A DNA stretch of 25,682 nucleotides from an uncultured Lachnospiraceae bacterium (GCA_910579495.1 CAJTVD010000033.1:14821-40502), one strand, 5' to 3'. Positions 7,640-16,659 are shown, numbered from the stretch's first letter. Notes: generated from the letters alone by a model not told the origin. Numbers and translations are program-made.

Positions 7640-8566
7640 TCAGTAACGGATCACTTCCACCTTTTCCATCATTTCCTCCGCCAGCCCCATAGGGATCACT
7701 GCACTCTCCAGGGTAGTGGCATTGGCCGCTGAGATCCCCACGCAGTATTTTAGGAGCAGTTCATGGCTCAGGTCCTTAGTATATGCCATAGCAAAGGATG
7801 CCACTACGCTGTCCCCACAGCCTACGGTATTTACCGCCTTTACCGCCGGTGCCTTTGCATACATGACCTGCCGGTCTGCCACGTACAAAAGCCCTTTGGC
7901 CCCCATGGATACCATCACATGGGGGATCCCCTTTCCCCCAAGCTGCAGCGCTGCACCAATGATATCCTCCAGGTTTCTTGTCTTTCTGCCGGAGAGTACC
8001 TCCAGCTCCTTTAAATTGGGCTTCACCATAAACGGGCAGGCGTTTACGCTTCTTTTCAGGTACTCCCCGCTGCTGTCCAGTATCACTTTTTTCCCCATCA
8101 CCTTGGCCCGCATGATCATATCATGGTAAATGGTTGCCGGTATGTGCTCCGGCGCACTGCCGGAAAACACCACCAGCTCACAGTCCCCAATATTTCCTTC
8201 AAAATCGGCGAAAAACCTTCCCATCTCTTCCTGTGTGATATCCGGGCCCGGCTCTAACAGTTCTGTTACATACCCGTCCTGGGAAAGAATGTTGGTGTTG
8301 ATCCTGGTCTCCCCCTCCACGGAAGTAAAACAGCATTCCGCGCCGATCTCTTTTACATAGTCTGCAATAAACTTCCCTGTATAACCTCCCAGGAACCCAA
8401 AAGCCCTGACAGAATAATTATACTGACGCAGCACCTTGGTCACATTGATGCCTTTCCCCCCTGCAATATTTTTAATACTGTCAATCCGGTTTACCTGCCC
8501 CGGAATCATCCTGGCGGCAGTATATGTTTTGTCTACCGCAGGATTCAATGTCACTGTTGCTATCAT
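7640..8566 (-). CDS. PfkB-type 1-phosphofructokinase / hexose-phosphate kinase
   Basis: Member of the ribokinase/PfkB family, closest in pattern to FruK and LacC, which phosphorylate fructose-1-phosphate or tagatose-6-phosphate with ATP in the cytoplasm. The 308 residues show the start MIATVTLNPAVDKTY, the first signature with GGKGINV (36-42) and the second NTVGCGDS (245-252), whose Asp251 is the expected catalytic base; Cys249 replaces the usual Ala of GAGDS. The ATG is preceded by GGAAGGG. No PTS fructose permease or DeoR regulator is present, so the exact substrate is open. It lies 89 bases after recJ in the same direction and may be read from the same transcript, ending in repeat R3. Confidence 0.85.
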   Translation of the reverse strand: MIATVTLNPAVDKTYTAARMIPGQVNRIDSIKNIAGGKGINVTKVLRQYNYSVRAFGFLGGYTGKFIADYVKEIGAECCFTSVEGETRINTNILSQDGYVTELLEPGPDITQEEMGRFFADFEGNIGDCELVVFSGSAPEHIPATIYHDMIMRAKVMGKKVILDSSGEYLKRSVNACPFMVKPNLKELEVLSGRKTRNLEDIIGAALQLGGKGIPHVMVSMGAKGLLYVADRQVMYAKAPAVKAVNTVGCGDSVVASFAMAYTKDLSHELLLKYCVGISAANATTLESAVIPMGLAEEMMEKVEVIRY

Positions 8567-8655
8567 AATTTCCCTTCCTGTATCTTCCTACTTGCAATTC
8601 CCTTTCCTTTGGAACAGTCCCTTGGTTATCATGGGGCGGGCGCATTAATTTACGG

Positions 8656-10443
8656 TCAGCAGTAATTCTGCATTACGATCTGCACAGTCTCCCGCCCCCC
8701 AAAGGAGTTGATGTCGGGATAATAGGCAATTCCGATGGCCGCCTCTTTTTCCCTAAGCCCCTCCCCATAGAGCCTGCCCACGGTACTTTCGCCAAAGCGC
8801 TCCAAAAGAAATGCGCCAAACTGCTCCAGGTCGCCAAAATAAATCATATCATAGCACCTGCCTTCCTCGTCGGCAATGCGGTATTTTCCAACTTTCCTGT
8901 TTTTCCCCATTATCCTCCCTGACAAAAGGCTAATGCCCTTCCTGGCAAAAACCGGCCTGGGATTTCCCACCCCGAAAGGCTCCAGCAGTGCCAGTTCCCT
9001 GATAAACTGTTTATCCCCATAGGCAAGGGGCATGGGTACGTCAATATGTATCACTTCCTCAAAGTCCTCCTCTGTCAGGGTACAGTTTTCATTCAGCCTT
9101 TTCCGGAACTTTTCTATCATATCTTCCCCTGAGAGGGAAAGCCCTGCGGCCATTTTATGTCCCCCATATCTGGTGAAAAGCTCCTTGCAGGCAGTCATTT
9201 CCTCATACATATGGTAGGCTTCTATGGAACGCCCGCTGCCCTTTACCCCTTCTTCCGCCTTTGTAAGCACAAAAGCAGGCTTCCCATACTTTTCCCTGAT
9301 CCTGCCAGCGATGATGCCTGCAAGGCTTTCATGGCAATCAGGCAGATAGACCACCAGCACCCTGTCCCTGGCCATGGCGCTGTTCTCCACGGCTTCCACA
9401 GCCTCCCGCACCCCTGCTTCCGTCATTTCCTTGCGGCTGTCGTTGAGGCTTTTTAGGTCCTGGGCAATGGCCACTGCCTCTGACCACTCCCTGGCCTCAA
9501 ATAAGGCCAGCGCACGTTTCGCCGTGTCAAGCCTGCCAGTGGCGTTCAGGCACGGCCCGATCACAAAGCCCGCATGATAAGGGGACAGCTCCTTTTCCTC
9601 TATGCCGTTTGCCATAAGCAGTGCCCGAAGCCCCAGATTCCCGGTCTTCCCCATGCGCTTTAAGCCTTCCTTCACAATGATCCGGTTCTCATCCCGGAGC
9701 TCCATCACGTCGCATACAGTGGCCAAAGCGCCAAAGGTGAGCATATCCTCATAAACCGCCTGCCTCTCCTTATCCCCCTGTGCCAAAGGAGACCTGCCAA
9801 ACAAAACCTGTACCAGCTTCGCCGCCACCACAGCACCGCAGATCTGCTTAAAGGGATAGGGGCAGCCAGGCTGTTTGGGATCCACTACCGCGTCCGCTTC
9901 CGGCAAAAGGTACACACGCCCCCCGTCCCTTTCCTCAAAGGGCGTCTCATGGTGGTCTGTCACCACCACTGTCATATTCTTTGCCCGGGCCAGCCTGATC
10001 TGGGGTGCCGCCGCAATACCGTTATCGCAGGTGACAATGGTGTCAATGCCATCCGCCGCTGCCTCCTCAATAAGGCTTTCATTTAAGCCATACCCGTCTT
10101 TCATCCGGTGGGGGATCACCGTATCCACCCTGCCCCCCAGGGCGCGGATGCCCGAGAGCAATAGGTAGGCCGCGCAGATACCGTCCACATCGTAATCCCC
10201 GATGACCCGGATGGTTTTTCCCTGCTGGATCTTTTCCAGGATGATCCCTGCCGCCTTGTCCATGCCCTTTAACAGCAGCGGATCCCGGAGATCCTCAAGC
10301 TTGCCGTAAAGATATCTTTCTATTTCCTCATCCCCCACCACATCCCGGTTACGCATAATCCTTGCCAGCACCGGCGAGATCTGGTACTTCCGGGCTATTG
10401 CACCGAAATCCGCCTTTTTTGCCGCCACCATCCATCTTGCCAT
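8656..10443 (-). CDS. recJ: Single-stranded-DNA-specific exonuclease RecJ
   Basis: 5'-3' exonuclease of the DHH phosphoesterase family acting in recombination and base-excision repair. Counting from the ATG at 10443 it has 595 residues. Visible motifs are GDYDVDG (about 82-88, metal-binding aspartates), TCDNGIAA, and TDHHE with the DHH signature; GGHKMAAGLSL belongs to the DHHA1 domain. A C-terminal OB-like region starts about residue 445. An ATG six codons upstream (10461) is in frame, but GGAGG lies between the two, 11 bases before the second ATG, which favours the shorter form. It follows secDF after a strong terminator, so it probably has its own promoter in the 10513-10630 gap. Confidence 0.95.
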   Translation of the reverse strand: MARWMVAAKKADFGAIARKYQISPVLARIMRNRDVVGDEEIERYLYGKLEDLRDPLLLKGMDKAAGIILEKIQQGKTIRVIGDYDVDGICAAYLLLSGIRALGGRVDTVIPHRMKDGYGLNESLIEEAAADGIDTIVTCDNGIAAAPQIRLARAKNMTVVVTDHHETPFEERDGGRVYLLPEADAVVDPKQPGCPYPFKQICGAVVAAKLVQVLFGRSPLAQGDKERQAVYEDMLTFGALATVCDVMELRDENRIIVKEGLKRMGKTGNLGLRALLMANGIEEKELSPYHAGFVIGPCLNATGRLDTAKRALALFEAREWSEAVAIAQDLKSLNDSRKEMTEAGVREAVEAVENSAMARDRVLVVYLPDCHESLAGIIAGRIREKYGKPAFVLTKAEEGVKGSGRSIEAYHMYEEMTACKELFTRYGGHKMAAGLSLSGEDMIEKFRKRLNENCTLTEEDFEEVIHIDVPMPLAYGDKQFIRELALLEPFGVGNPRPVFARKGISLLSGRIMGKNRKVGKYRIADEEGRCYDMIYFGDLEQFGAFLLERFGESTVGRLYGEGLREKEAAIGIAYYPDINSFGGRETVQIVMQNYC

Positions 10444-10477
10444 TTTCAGACTAACCTCCATGCTGCTTTTTCATCCC

Positions 10478-10512
10478 TTAAAAAATGGCTATGCGTTTCC
10501 GCATAGCCATTT
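10478..10512 (-). terminator. Intrinsic terminator after secDF
   Basis: AAATGGCTATGCG (10483-10495) and CGCATAGCCATTT (10500-10512) form a perfect 13-pair stem with a 4-base loop. On the minus strand the stem is followed by TTTT, placing it as the stop of the scfA-scfB-secDF transcript. Confidence 0.85.
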
Positions 10513-10630
10513 GTGTCGTAACTTTCTTTAAAAACTCCCTTTACAGTCACATTTTACGGTAGGGCATATCTTTAAAAATATTACCACATATACCGAAATA
10601 GTCAATACAATATGAGAATATTTTCCCCAA

Positions 10631-12886
10631 CTATGCCGCTTTCTGTGGAAACACCTTCCGCAGCACAAGCCATAACGCCCCGGTAATGCATACGGAGGAA
10701 TAGGTCCCGCAGAGGATACCGGCCAGCAGGGGAAGGGCGAACTCTTTCACTGAGGATACCCCAAACACATAAAGGGCGGCTACCATAATAAAGGTAGTCA
10801 GGGAAGTAAAGATGCTCCGGGACAGGGTCTGGGTAATACTCCCGTTCACCATATCCTCCAGGGCTTCCTTCCTGCCCATGTGTTGCATATTTTCCCTGAT
10901 ACGGTCAAAGATCACGATGGTGGCATTGATGGAATACCCTACGATGGTCAGCATACATGCTATAAAGGTAGTCCCCACGGATACCCTCACAATGGCGTAA
11001 AAGGCAAGCACCACAAGCACGTCGTGGAGCAGGGCGATCACCGAACTTGCGCCGAAGCGGATATCCTTAAACCGGAACCAGATGTACACTAACATAAACA
11101 GCGCCGCCACCAGCACCGCCACCACTGCGTCCGACTTCATCTCGCTGCTTACCGTGGAGCTGATGGTCTCCGTGGTGATCTTGTCCGCATCCGCGCCAAA
11201 CTCTTCCACCATGGTATTTTTGAACGTCTCCCGCTCCTGGGTGGTCAGGGAACGGGTCTTGAAGATCACTTCGCTGGTCCCCTCGATCTTCTGGGTCTGT
11301 ACATTGCCGTCCCCGGTGATCTCCTCGATCAGGGGCACCACATTGGCGTCAATATCCCCCAGAGGCATGTCCTCATTGAAAACCACATTGGTGGAAGTGC
11401 CGCCCACAAACTCCAGGCTGTAATTTAATGCCCCTCCGGTACTGGCTTTGTTGATGCCCATAAATACAAAGCCTGCCACAATGGCGGCAATAGATATCCC
11501 AAAAAATACCGTTTTTCGGGCGGTAAAGTTTACTGCTTTGCGTTCCTTTGCCATTCCGTAGAACTTCACGTCCTGCATTCCCATGGCATAAAATGCTTTT
11601 AAGATCTGCTTGGTCACCACCAGGGACGTGAACATGGAGAGCACGATACCAAGAGCCAGGGTGGCCGCAAATCCCTTGATGGTCCCGGAGCCTAAAATCC
11701 CCAGTACCCCTGCAGCGATCAGGGTAGTGATGTTCCCGTCCAAGATCGCGGAAAGAGCCTTCTTAAAGCCACTGTCAATGGCGGATTTTACTGTCTTTCC
11801 CTTGGCGATCTCCTCCCTGATACGGGCGAAAATAATCACATTGGCATCCACCGCCATACCGATGGATAGGATAATACCTGCAATCCCCGGCAGGGTCAGG
11901 GTAATCTCAAATGCTCCCAGAAGGATGATAATCAATTCCGCATAAAGCCCTAGGGCAAGGGATGCCGCCAGGCCGCCAACCAGGTAAACGGCAACCATAA
12001 ACACCACAATGACCACAAAGCCCACTACCCCTGCTTTTAAGCTGGTGGAGATGGCTTCCTCCCCAAGCTGGGCCCCTACGATCTTGGAATGCAGTTCTTC
12101 CAGTTCCAGTTTCAGCCCGCCGATGCGGATAGTGGAGGCAAGCTGGTTGGCCTCCTCGTAAGTAAAGCTGCCGGTGATCTGCGCCTGCCCGTCGCTGATC
12201 ACTGAATTCACATTGGGCGCGCTGATGATCTTCCCGTCATAGTAAATACCGATGGACTGGCCGCTCTCATAGGCCGCCGCAGTGGCGTCCGCAAACTTCT
12301 TCGTCCCCTCCTCGGTCATGGACAGGCTCACCACAAACTCACTGTTCTGCATGTTGTTGGTAATAGAACCTGCCTGCGCGTCCTTCACATCTGTTCCTGT
12401 AAGCGCTACGGAGCCCCCGTCCGCCAACAGTTCCTCAATGGTCTTGTTCATGGCATAAACAATGCCGCCGCTGTTGTCCATGCCAAGAGCCTGGTAATTT
12501 AGGTTTCCCTCCGGGTCTGTCTCGGAAATGAAATAAAGGGAACCAGGTTTGCCAAGCTCCTCCAAAATGGCGTTGGCATCGGATACGCCGGGAATCTCAA
12601 TGTTGATCCGGTCGCTCCCCTCCTGGTATACCACCGCTTCTGTGCTGTATCCCTCCACACGCTTTTGCAGCTTATAAATGGTATCCGCCATATCCTCGCT
12701 GCTGGGTTCCTCCTCCCCCACCACCTGATAGGTGATACTGACGCCGCCCTCCAGGTCCAGCCCCAGCTTAATGGCGGAAGCCGAGCCGGAATTATCCGCC
12801 CCGAGCCCAAAGGCTGCGGTATACCCAAAGCCTGCCAAAAGCAGCAGGACTACCAGCAGGGTAGCTATCGCTTTATTTTTCTTCAT
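10631..12886 (-). CDS. secDF: Fused protein-export membrane protein SecDF
   Basis: Proton-driven accessory subunit of the Sec translocase, pulling exported proteins across the membrane. One 751-residue chain carries both halves, as in Bacillus and many Clostridia. The SecD half (about 1-435) has an N-terminal membrane helix (5-28), the LGLDLEGGVSITYQV region, a large periplasmic-type domain and VDANVIIFARIREE (347-360). The SecF half (about 455-751) repeats the plan with FVGGTS and INATIVIFDRIREN, whose Asp661 matches the functional aspartate of the family. Its ATG lies 14 bases inside the end of scfB, so translation is probably coupled. A 13-pair terminator follows. Confidence 0.97.
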   Translation of the reverse strand: MKKNKAIATLLVVLLLLAGFGYTAAFGLGADNSGSASAIKLGLDLEGGVSITYQVVGEEEPSSEDMADTIYKLQKRVEGYSTEAVVYQEGSDRINIEIPGVSDANAILEELGKPGSLYFISETDPEGNLNYQALGMDNSGGIVYAMNKTIEELLADGGSVALTGTDVKDAQAGSITNNMQNSEFVVSLSMTEEGTKKFADATAAAYESGQSIGIYYDGKIISAPNVNSVISDGQAQITGSFTYEEANQLASTIRIGGLKLELEELHSKIVGAQLGEEAISTSLKAGVVGFVVIVVFMVAVYLVGGLAASLALGLYAELIIILLGAFEITLTLPGIAGIILSIGMAVDANVIIFARIREEIAKGKTVKSAIDSGFKKALSAILDGNITTLIAAGVLGILGSGTIKGFAATLALGIVLSMFTSLVVTKQILKAFYAMGMQDVKFYGMAKERKAVNFTARKTVFFGISIAAIVAGFVFMGINKASTGGALNYSLEFVGGTSTNVVFNEDMPLGDIDANVVPLIEEITGDGNVQTQKIEGTSEVIFKTRSLTTQERETFKNTMVEEFGADADKITTETISSTVSSEMKSDAVVAVLVAALFMLVYIWFRFKDIRFGASSVIALLHDVLVVLAFYAIVRVSVGTTFIACMLTIVGYSINATIVIFDRIRENMQHMGRKEALEDMVNGSITQTLSRSIFTSLTTFIMVAALYVFGVSSVKEFALPLLAGILCGTYSSVCITGALWLVLRKVFPQKAA

Positions 12887-14282
12887 TGCTTTCTTCTCCT
12901 TCCCAATCGGCCAGGGCCGCTTTTATCATGATCGCGCATTCAACGCGCTTTTTCTGCAATTGGCATCCCAGGTCATAGGCATCGTTGATATGCCCATGGA
13001 AATTGTAGGAATTTGCCGCACAGCCGCCACTGCAGTAGAACCGTGCAAAGCAGTCCCTGCACTTTTCTTTGGCATACACATTGCAGCCCCTAAACTCATC
13101 CTGGATATCCCTGCGGGTGATCCCCTCATCCACATTTCCCATTAGAAATTCTTCCTTGCCTACAAACTGATGGCAGGGATATAAATCCCCCCAGGGCGTC
13201 ACTGCCAGATACTCCGTCCCTGAACCGCATCCTGACAGCCTCTTGGCAACGCAGGGGCCGCCGGATAGGTCTATCATGAAATGGAAAAAGTTCACCCCTT
13301 TCCCTTCCTTTTCCCTGCGGATCAGCTCCACCGCCAGGCGGTCATATTCCGCCAAAAGCGCCGGAAGGTCTTCCTCACGCAGGGCATAATCATCCATAGG
13401 CTGAGCCACCACCGGCTCTACGGAAATCTGCTCAAAGCCCAGGTCCGCCAGGTGCATCACATCCCTGGAAAAGTCCAGGTTATTTCTGGTAAAGGTGCCC
13501 CTGACATAATAATTTGCCTGGTTCCGGCTTTCCGCCAGCTTCTGGAACTTGGGCACAATGGCCTCATAGCTGCCCTGCCCTCCCCGGTGGGGGCGCATCA
13601 GGTCGTTGATTTCCTTCCTGCCGTCAATGCTCAGGACTACATTGGCCATCTCTTTATTTACAAATTCCATGATCTCATCATTTAAAAGTATCCCGTTGGT
13701 GGTCAGGGTAAAACGGAATTTCTTCCGGTATGGCTCCTCTAGGCTCCTGCCGTAGGCTACCAGGTCTTTCACCACCTGCCAGTTCATCAGCGGTTCCCCG
13801 CCGAAGAAATCCACCTCCAGGTTCACCCTGGTGCCTGAATTTGCCACCAGGAAGTCCAGCGCCTTTTTCCCTACCTCCAGGCTCATCAGGGCACGCCTGC
13901 CATGGTATTCCCCTTCCTCCGCAAAGCAATAGCGGCAGGCCAGGTTACAGTCGTGGGCAATATGCAGGCACAGGGCCTTCACCACCGTTTCCCTCTTTTT
14001 AAAATCAGCCACATACTCCTTGTAGATATCAGGGGCATACAGCGTCCCCGCCTCTTTCAGCCCCATCACCTGGCCGAAAGCATCCAGGATATCCTCCTCC
14101 TGGTATTTGCCTGCCAGACGGGAGCGGACACTGCCCTCTATTTCCTGGCCCGGTTTTCCCAAGAGAAGGCCTTCCTCCACAAGGGGTATGATATCGTACA
14201 CCACGTCATCCACCACATGGATAGAGCCGCTGTTTACATCCAGAACGATATTATAGCCATTATTTTTATATTGATGTACCAC
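12873..14282 (-). CDS. scfB: SCIFF peptide maturase, radical SAM/SPASM enzyme
   Basis: Radical S-adenosylmethionine enzyme that installs thioether cross-links between cysteines and partner residues in the SCIFF peptide. The 469 residues show an N-terminal peptide-recognition-like part (about 1-95), the CxxxCxxC cluster motif at Cys112-Cys116-Cys119, and a C-terminal cysteine-rich SPASM domain holding further iron-sulphur clusters (GCGSGTEYLAVTPWGDLYPC, CRDCFARFYCSGGC and a final CQLQKKRVEC). The start is GTG after GAGGAG. Its substrate gene scfA lies 147 bases upstream, separated by a hairpin. The end overlaps secDF by 14 bases, a coupling of peptide maturation and the Sec system. Confidence 0.95.
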   Translation of the reverse strand: MVHQYKNNGYNIVLDVNSGSIHVVDDVVYDIIPLVEEGLLLGKPGQEIEGSVRSRLAGKYQEEDILDAFGQVMGLKEAGTLYAPDIYKEYVADFKKRETVVKALCLHIAHDCNLACRYCFAEEGEYHGRRALMSLEVGKKALDFLVANSGTRVNLEVDFFGGEPLMNWQVVKDLVAYGRSLEEPYRKKFRFTLTTNGILLNDEIMEFVNKEMANVVLSIDGRKEINDLMRPHRGGQGSYEAIVPKFQKLAESRNQANYYVRGTFTRNNLDFSRDVMHLADLGFEQISVEPVVAQPMDDYALREEDLPALLAEYDRLAVELIRREKEGKGVNFFHFMIDLSGGPCVAKRLSGCGSGTEYLAVTPWGDLYPCHQFVGKEEFLMGNVDEGITRRDIQDEFRGCNVYAKEKCRDCFARFYCSGGCAANSYNFHGHINDAYDLGCQLQKKRVECAIMIKAALADWEGEESNEEK

Positions 14283-14360
14283 ATTCTCCTCATTTCTGCC
14301 CAGTACTTACACCTGGCTGCATCTGCCAGGGAATATCCTGTGCTTTGTTCAGACGCATAA

Positions 14361-14387
14361 TAAGCAGCGGCTCCATACCGCTGCTTA
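14361..14387 (-). terminator. Hairpin between scfA and scfB, possible attenuator
   Basis: TAAGCAGCGG and CCGCTGCTTA form a perfect 10-pair stem with a 7-base loop, followed on the minus strand by TTATG. The T-run is short, so it may act as a leaky terminator or a 3' stabiliser that keeps scfA RNA more abundant than scfB. Confidence 0.55.
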
Positions 14388-14429
14388 CATTGCTATCCCA
14401 TTTTCATCCGGCAGTTCAATAAATACCGC

Positions 14430-14573
14430 CTATTTTACCTTTTCACAGCTCTGGTTTCCCACTGTGCAGGATGTCTTGCATGCTGACTGGCAGGAGGTCT
14501 GGCACTCGCCGCAGCCGCCCTTTTTCATAGATTCCTTTAAATCTCTTGTCACTAATGTTTTAATACGTTTCAT
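14430..14573 (-). CDS. scfA: SCIFF precursor peptide (six cysteines)
   Basis: Ribosomally made precursor of a thioether-bridged peptide widely conserved in Clostridia; its biological role is not settled. The 47 residues start MKRIKTLVTRDLKES and continue GGCGECQTSCQSACKTSC, then VGNQSCEKVK. The six cysteines are at 21, 24, 28, 32, 36 and 43, the arrangement that names the family. The N-terminal 18 residues act as leader. The ATG follows GGAGG with 6-base spacing, a strong site that fits high expression. It is directly upstream of its maturase scfB. Confidence 0.95.
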   Translation of the reverse strand: MKRIKTLVTRDLKESMKKGGCGECQTSCQSACKTSCTVGNQSCEKVK

Positions 14574-14617
14574 CCTGTTCCTCCATTCTTTCCTGGCTCT
14601 TTCTTTTTATATGAAAC

Positions 14618-14639
14618 GCCATAAAATGGCCTTTATGGC
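14618..14639 (-). promoter_or_regulatory. Hairpin in the scfA leader
   Basis: On the minus strand GCCATAAA pairs with TTTATGGC (8 pairs, 6-base loop) about 45 bases before the scfA start and downstream of its likely promoter. It could be a leader structure. There is no clear T-run right after it, so a terminator is less likely. Confidence 0.35.
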
Positions 14640-14715
14640 ATTTCCTAGCTAGATTCTGCTGTCCGTTTGAAAAACCTTCCTTACCTTCTGTCTTTCTGCC
14701 GCACTGCATTGCTAT

Positions 14716-14743
14716 AGTATAGCATAACTATCCGGTTTATAAA
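14716..14743 (-). promoter_or_regulatory. Putative promoter of scfA-scfB-secDF
   Basis: On the minus strand TATACT (14716-14721) is a good -10, preceded after 16 bases by TTTATA (14738-14743) as a weak -35. It lies about 145 bases upstream of scfA and just after the CNNM/CorC stop. Confidence 0.45.
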
Positions 14744-14751
14744 AGTACTTT

Positions 14752-16077
14752 TTACTCTTCTGCATTCTCTTTTTCAGGAGAAGCCGCCTGGCCAGGGCTA
14801 TCACCCTCCTGTACCTCTTCTCCCTCCGCCGCTTTTTCAGGGAGGGTCATCAATACCTTCACGATCCTGTTCTGGTTTACCCCCCTTACCTGCAGGGTGA
14901 CCTTTTGGTCTGTGACGATAGTTTCCCCGTCCTCCGGCAGACGGTCCAGATGCTCTATTATAAGCCCGCCGATAGAGTCATAGTCCTCTGAGGAAAGCAT
15001 GGTGCCAAGCTCGTCGTTGATATCGCCAAGCTTCATGCCCCCTTCCACCAGGTATGTCCTCTCCTCCAGCTTCTGTATCAGTTCTTCCTCATCCTCGTCA
15101 TACTCATCCCGGATCTCGCCTACAATTTCCTCCAGCAAGTCCTCCAGGGTGATCATGCCCACCGCTGCGCCGTATTCATTCAGCACAAAAGATACATTTA
15201 CCCTCTTCTCCCGCATCTCGATCAGAAGGTCCGCCGTCTTTTTAAACTCATAGGTATAATAAGCCTGGCGCATAATATCGCTGATCTTGAAACGCTCCTT
15301 CTGGTCCACCAGGATAAAATCCTTGATATTGATCAGCCCGATAATATTTTCCTTCTCTCCCTGGTAAACCGGGATCCTGGTATACATGCATTCTTTAAAA
15401 AGGGCTAAAACCTCATCATAATTGGCATCCTCGCTTACCATTGCCATATCAATTCTGGGAATCATGATGTCTTTGGCAACAGCGTCGCTGAAGTCAAACA
15501 CATTGTAGATCATCTCCCGCTCTTCCGATTCGATCACGCCGTCCTCATGGCTGACCTCCACATAGGTGCGGAGCTCTGTCTCCGTCATTGCCGTCCTCTT
15601 GCTGGTATCAATATGTAATAGCTTCATCAGCCCGCCTGCCAGCTTATCTACCAGGAAAATCACCGGCGTCATCAGCTTCATTAGGCCCGCAATTACAGCC
15701 GCATAGGAAAGGGCAAGTTTTTCAGAATAAACCATCGCCATGTTTTTGGGAATTATCTCGCCGAAGAGAAGAATTACCACAGTCAGAATCCCGGTAGCGA
15801 TCCCTACCGCCAGGTTGATGCTCAGCGCCAGCGTAGTCGCCAGGGAGGATGCATAAAGATTGACGATGTTATTTCCTATTAGAATAGCGCTCAGCATCTT
15901 CCCGTACTTTTCCAGTACGTTCAGGGCTGTCTGTGCCCGCTTATTCCCTTCGTCCGCCATCGTCTTAAGGCGCACCCGGTTCACTGTGGTGAGAGACGTT
16001 TCCGCCGAAGAAAAGAAGCCGGAAAGACACACCAGAATCAATAAGGTAAACAGTTGTATGACACCATCGGTATCCAA
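14752..16077 (-). CDS. CNNM/CorC-family (hemolysin C-like) membrane protein with CBS domains
   Basis: Integral membrane protein of the family linked to magnesium (and other divalent ion) export. Of 441 residues, about 1-190 form the CNNM/DUF21 domain with an N-terminal helix (6-24), the conserved FFSSAETSLTTVNRVRL stretch and further membrane segments including GILTVVILLFGEIIP. A CBS pair follows (about 205-330, beginning MIPRIDMAMVSEDANYDEVL), then the CorC_HlyC domain, and an acidic tail. Start: the codon is TTG (16075-16077) with AAGGAG 10 bases before it and no better in-frame ATG upstream. It is transcribed alone from a good promoter in the divergent gap with the TIGR04086 gene. The family name hemolysin is historical; no toxin role is implied. 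Confidence 0.9.
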   Translation of the reverse strand: MDTDGVIQLFTLLILVCLSGFFSSAETSLTTVNRVRLKTMADEGNKRAQTALNVLEKYGKMLSAILIGNNIVNLYASSLATTLALSINLAVGIATGILTVVILLFGEIIPKNMAMVYSEKLALSYAAVIAGLMKLMTPVIFLVDKLAGGLMKLLHIDTSKRTAMTETELRTYVEVSHEDGVIESEEREMIYNVFDFSDAVAKDIMIPRIDMAMVSEDANYDEVLALFKECMYTRIPVYQGEKENIIGLINIKDFILVDQKERFKISDIMRQAYYTYEFKKTADLLIEMREKRVNVSFVLNEYGAAVGMITLEDLLEEIVGEIRDEYDEDEEELIQKLEERTYLVEGGMKLGDINDELGTMLSSEDYDSIGGLIIEHLDRLPEDGETIVTDQKVTLQVRGVNQNRIVKVLMTLPEKAAEGEEVQEGDSPGQAASPEKENAEE

Positions 16078-16107
16078 GTTAAAATCACTCCTTGTTTTTT
16101 AATATTT

Positions 16108-16124
16108 GCCGTATGCAGTACGGC
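16108..16124 (-). promoter_or_regulatory. Hairpin at the 5' end of the corC-like transcript
   Basis: GCCGTA and TACGGC form a perfect 6-pair stem with a 5-base loop, starting about nine bases after the -10 box. It would therefore sit at the very 5' end of the mRNA, where such hairpins can protect against degradation. Confidence 0.4.
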
Positions 16125-16132
16125 TTAGGAAA

Positions 16133-16162
16133 ATATTACAATATCCGGGTATTCTCTGTCAA
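16133..16162 (-). promoter_or_regulatory. Sigma-A promoter of the corC-like gene
   Basis: On the minus strand a perfect TTGACA (16157-16162) is followed after 18 bases by TAATAT (16133-16138), about 55 bases before the TTG start. The promoter of the plus-strand TIGR04086 gene must overlap the same gap but is less clear. Confidence 0.65.
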
Positions 16163-16228
16163 GTTCAGACATATAGATTGTAGTATAAAGAATCTATAAA
16201 ACTTTTAGAAAAGAAATGGGAGGCCGCC

Positions 16229-16603
16229 ATGTTAAAGAAATTTAACCTCAGTTCAAGACTTACTTTTATATTAAAATGCCTGCTGATCTCCTACCTGCTC
16301 ACTACCGGGCTCCTGCTGCTGCTTGCCCTGATGCTCTATCGCTTCGGCCTTTCGGAAAAGGTGGTGTCTGTCTGCATCATCGGCATCTACATACTGGTCA
16401 CTTTCCTGGCCGGTTTTCTCGCCGGGAAACGGGAGGGCAGCCGGAAATTCCTGTGGGGGCTTTTATTGGGCGGGCTTTATTTCCTTATATTGATCATCCT
16501 ATCCCTGGTGATGAACCAGGGCATGGGGGATGTGTCCGGAAATTTCTTTACCGTACTGGTCCTGTGCTGCTGCAGCGGGATGTTGGGCGGGATGGTCAGC
16601 TAA
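16229..16603 (+). CDS. TIGR04086 family membrane protein
   Basis: A 124-residue hydrophobic protein of unknown function that is characteristic of Clostridia and often found next to the scf/sec cluster. Four membrane helices can be seen: about 13-37, 43-66, 73-93 and 104-122. A GKREGSRK loop between helices 2 and 3 is probably cytoplasmic by the positive-inside rule. The C-terminal helix carries LCCCSGMLGGM with three adjacent cysteines. The ATG follows GGGAGG. It is divergent from the corC-like gene and ends 16 bases before a hairpin shared with the converging XRE gene. Confidence 0.75.
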   Translation: MLKKFNLSSRLTFILKCLLISYLLTTGLLLLLALMLYRFGLSEKVVSVCIIGIYILVTFLAGFLAGKREGSRKFLWGLLLGGLYFLILIILSLVMNQGMGDVSGNFFTVLVLCCCSGMLGGMVS

Positions 16604-16619
16604 TCTCTCCCAAAATATA

Positions 16620-16650
16620 GTGAGAGCCGACTTCGCACGCCGACTCTCAC
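16620..16650. terminator. Bidirectional hairpin between the TIGR04086 gene and the XRE gene
   Basis: GTGAGAG (16620-16626) pairs with CTCTCAC (16644-16650), with partial pairing continuing inward. The T-rich bases on both sides (TTTTAC on the plus strand, TATATTTT on the minus strand) and the position between two convergent stop codons support a shared terminator. Confidence 0.65.
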
Positions 16651-16659
16651 AATCCCCTT

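Noticed and set aside
14752..16077. A hemolysin toxin
   Set aside because: The domain order (CNNM/DUF21, CBS pair, CorC_HlyC) marks an ion-transport-linked membrane protein; the name hemolysin is historical.
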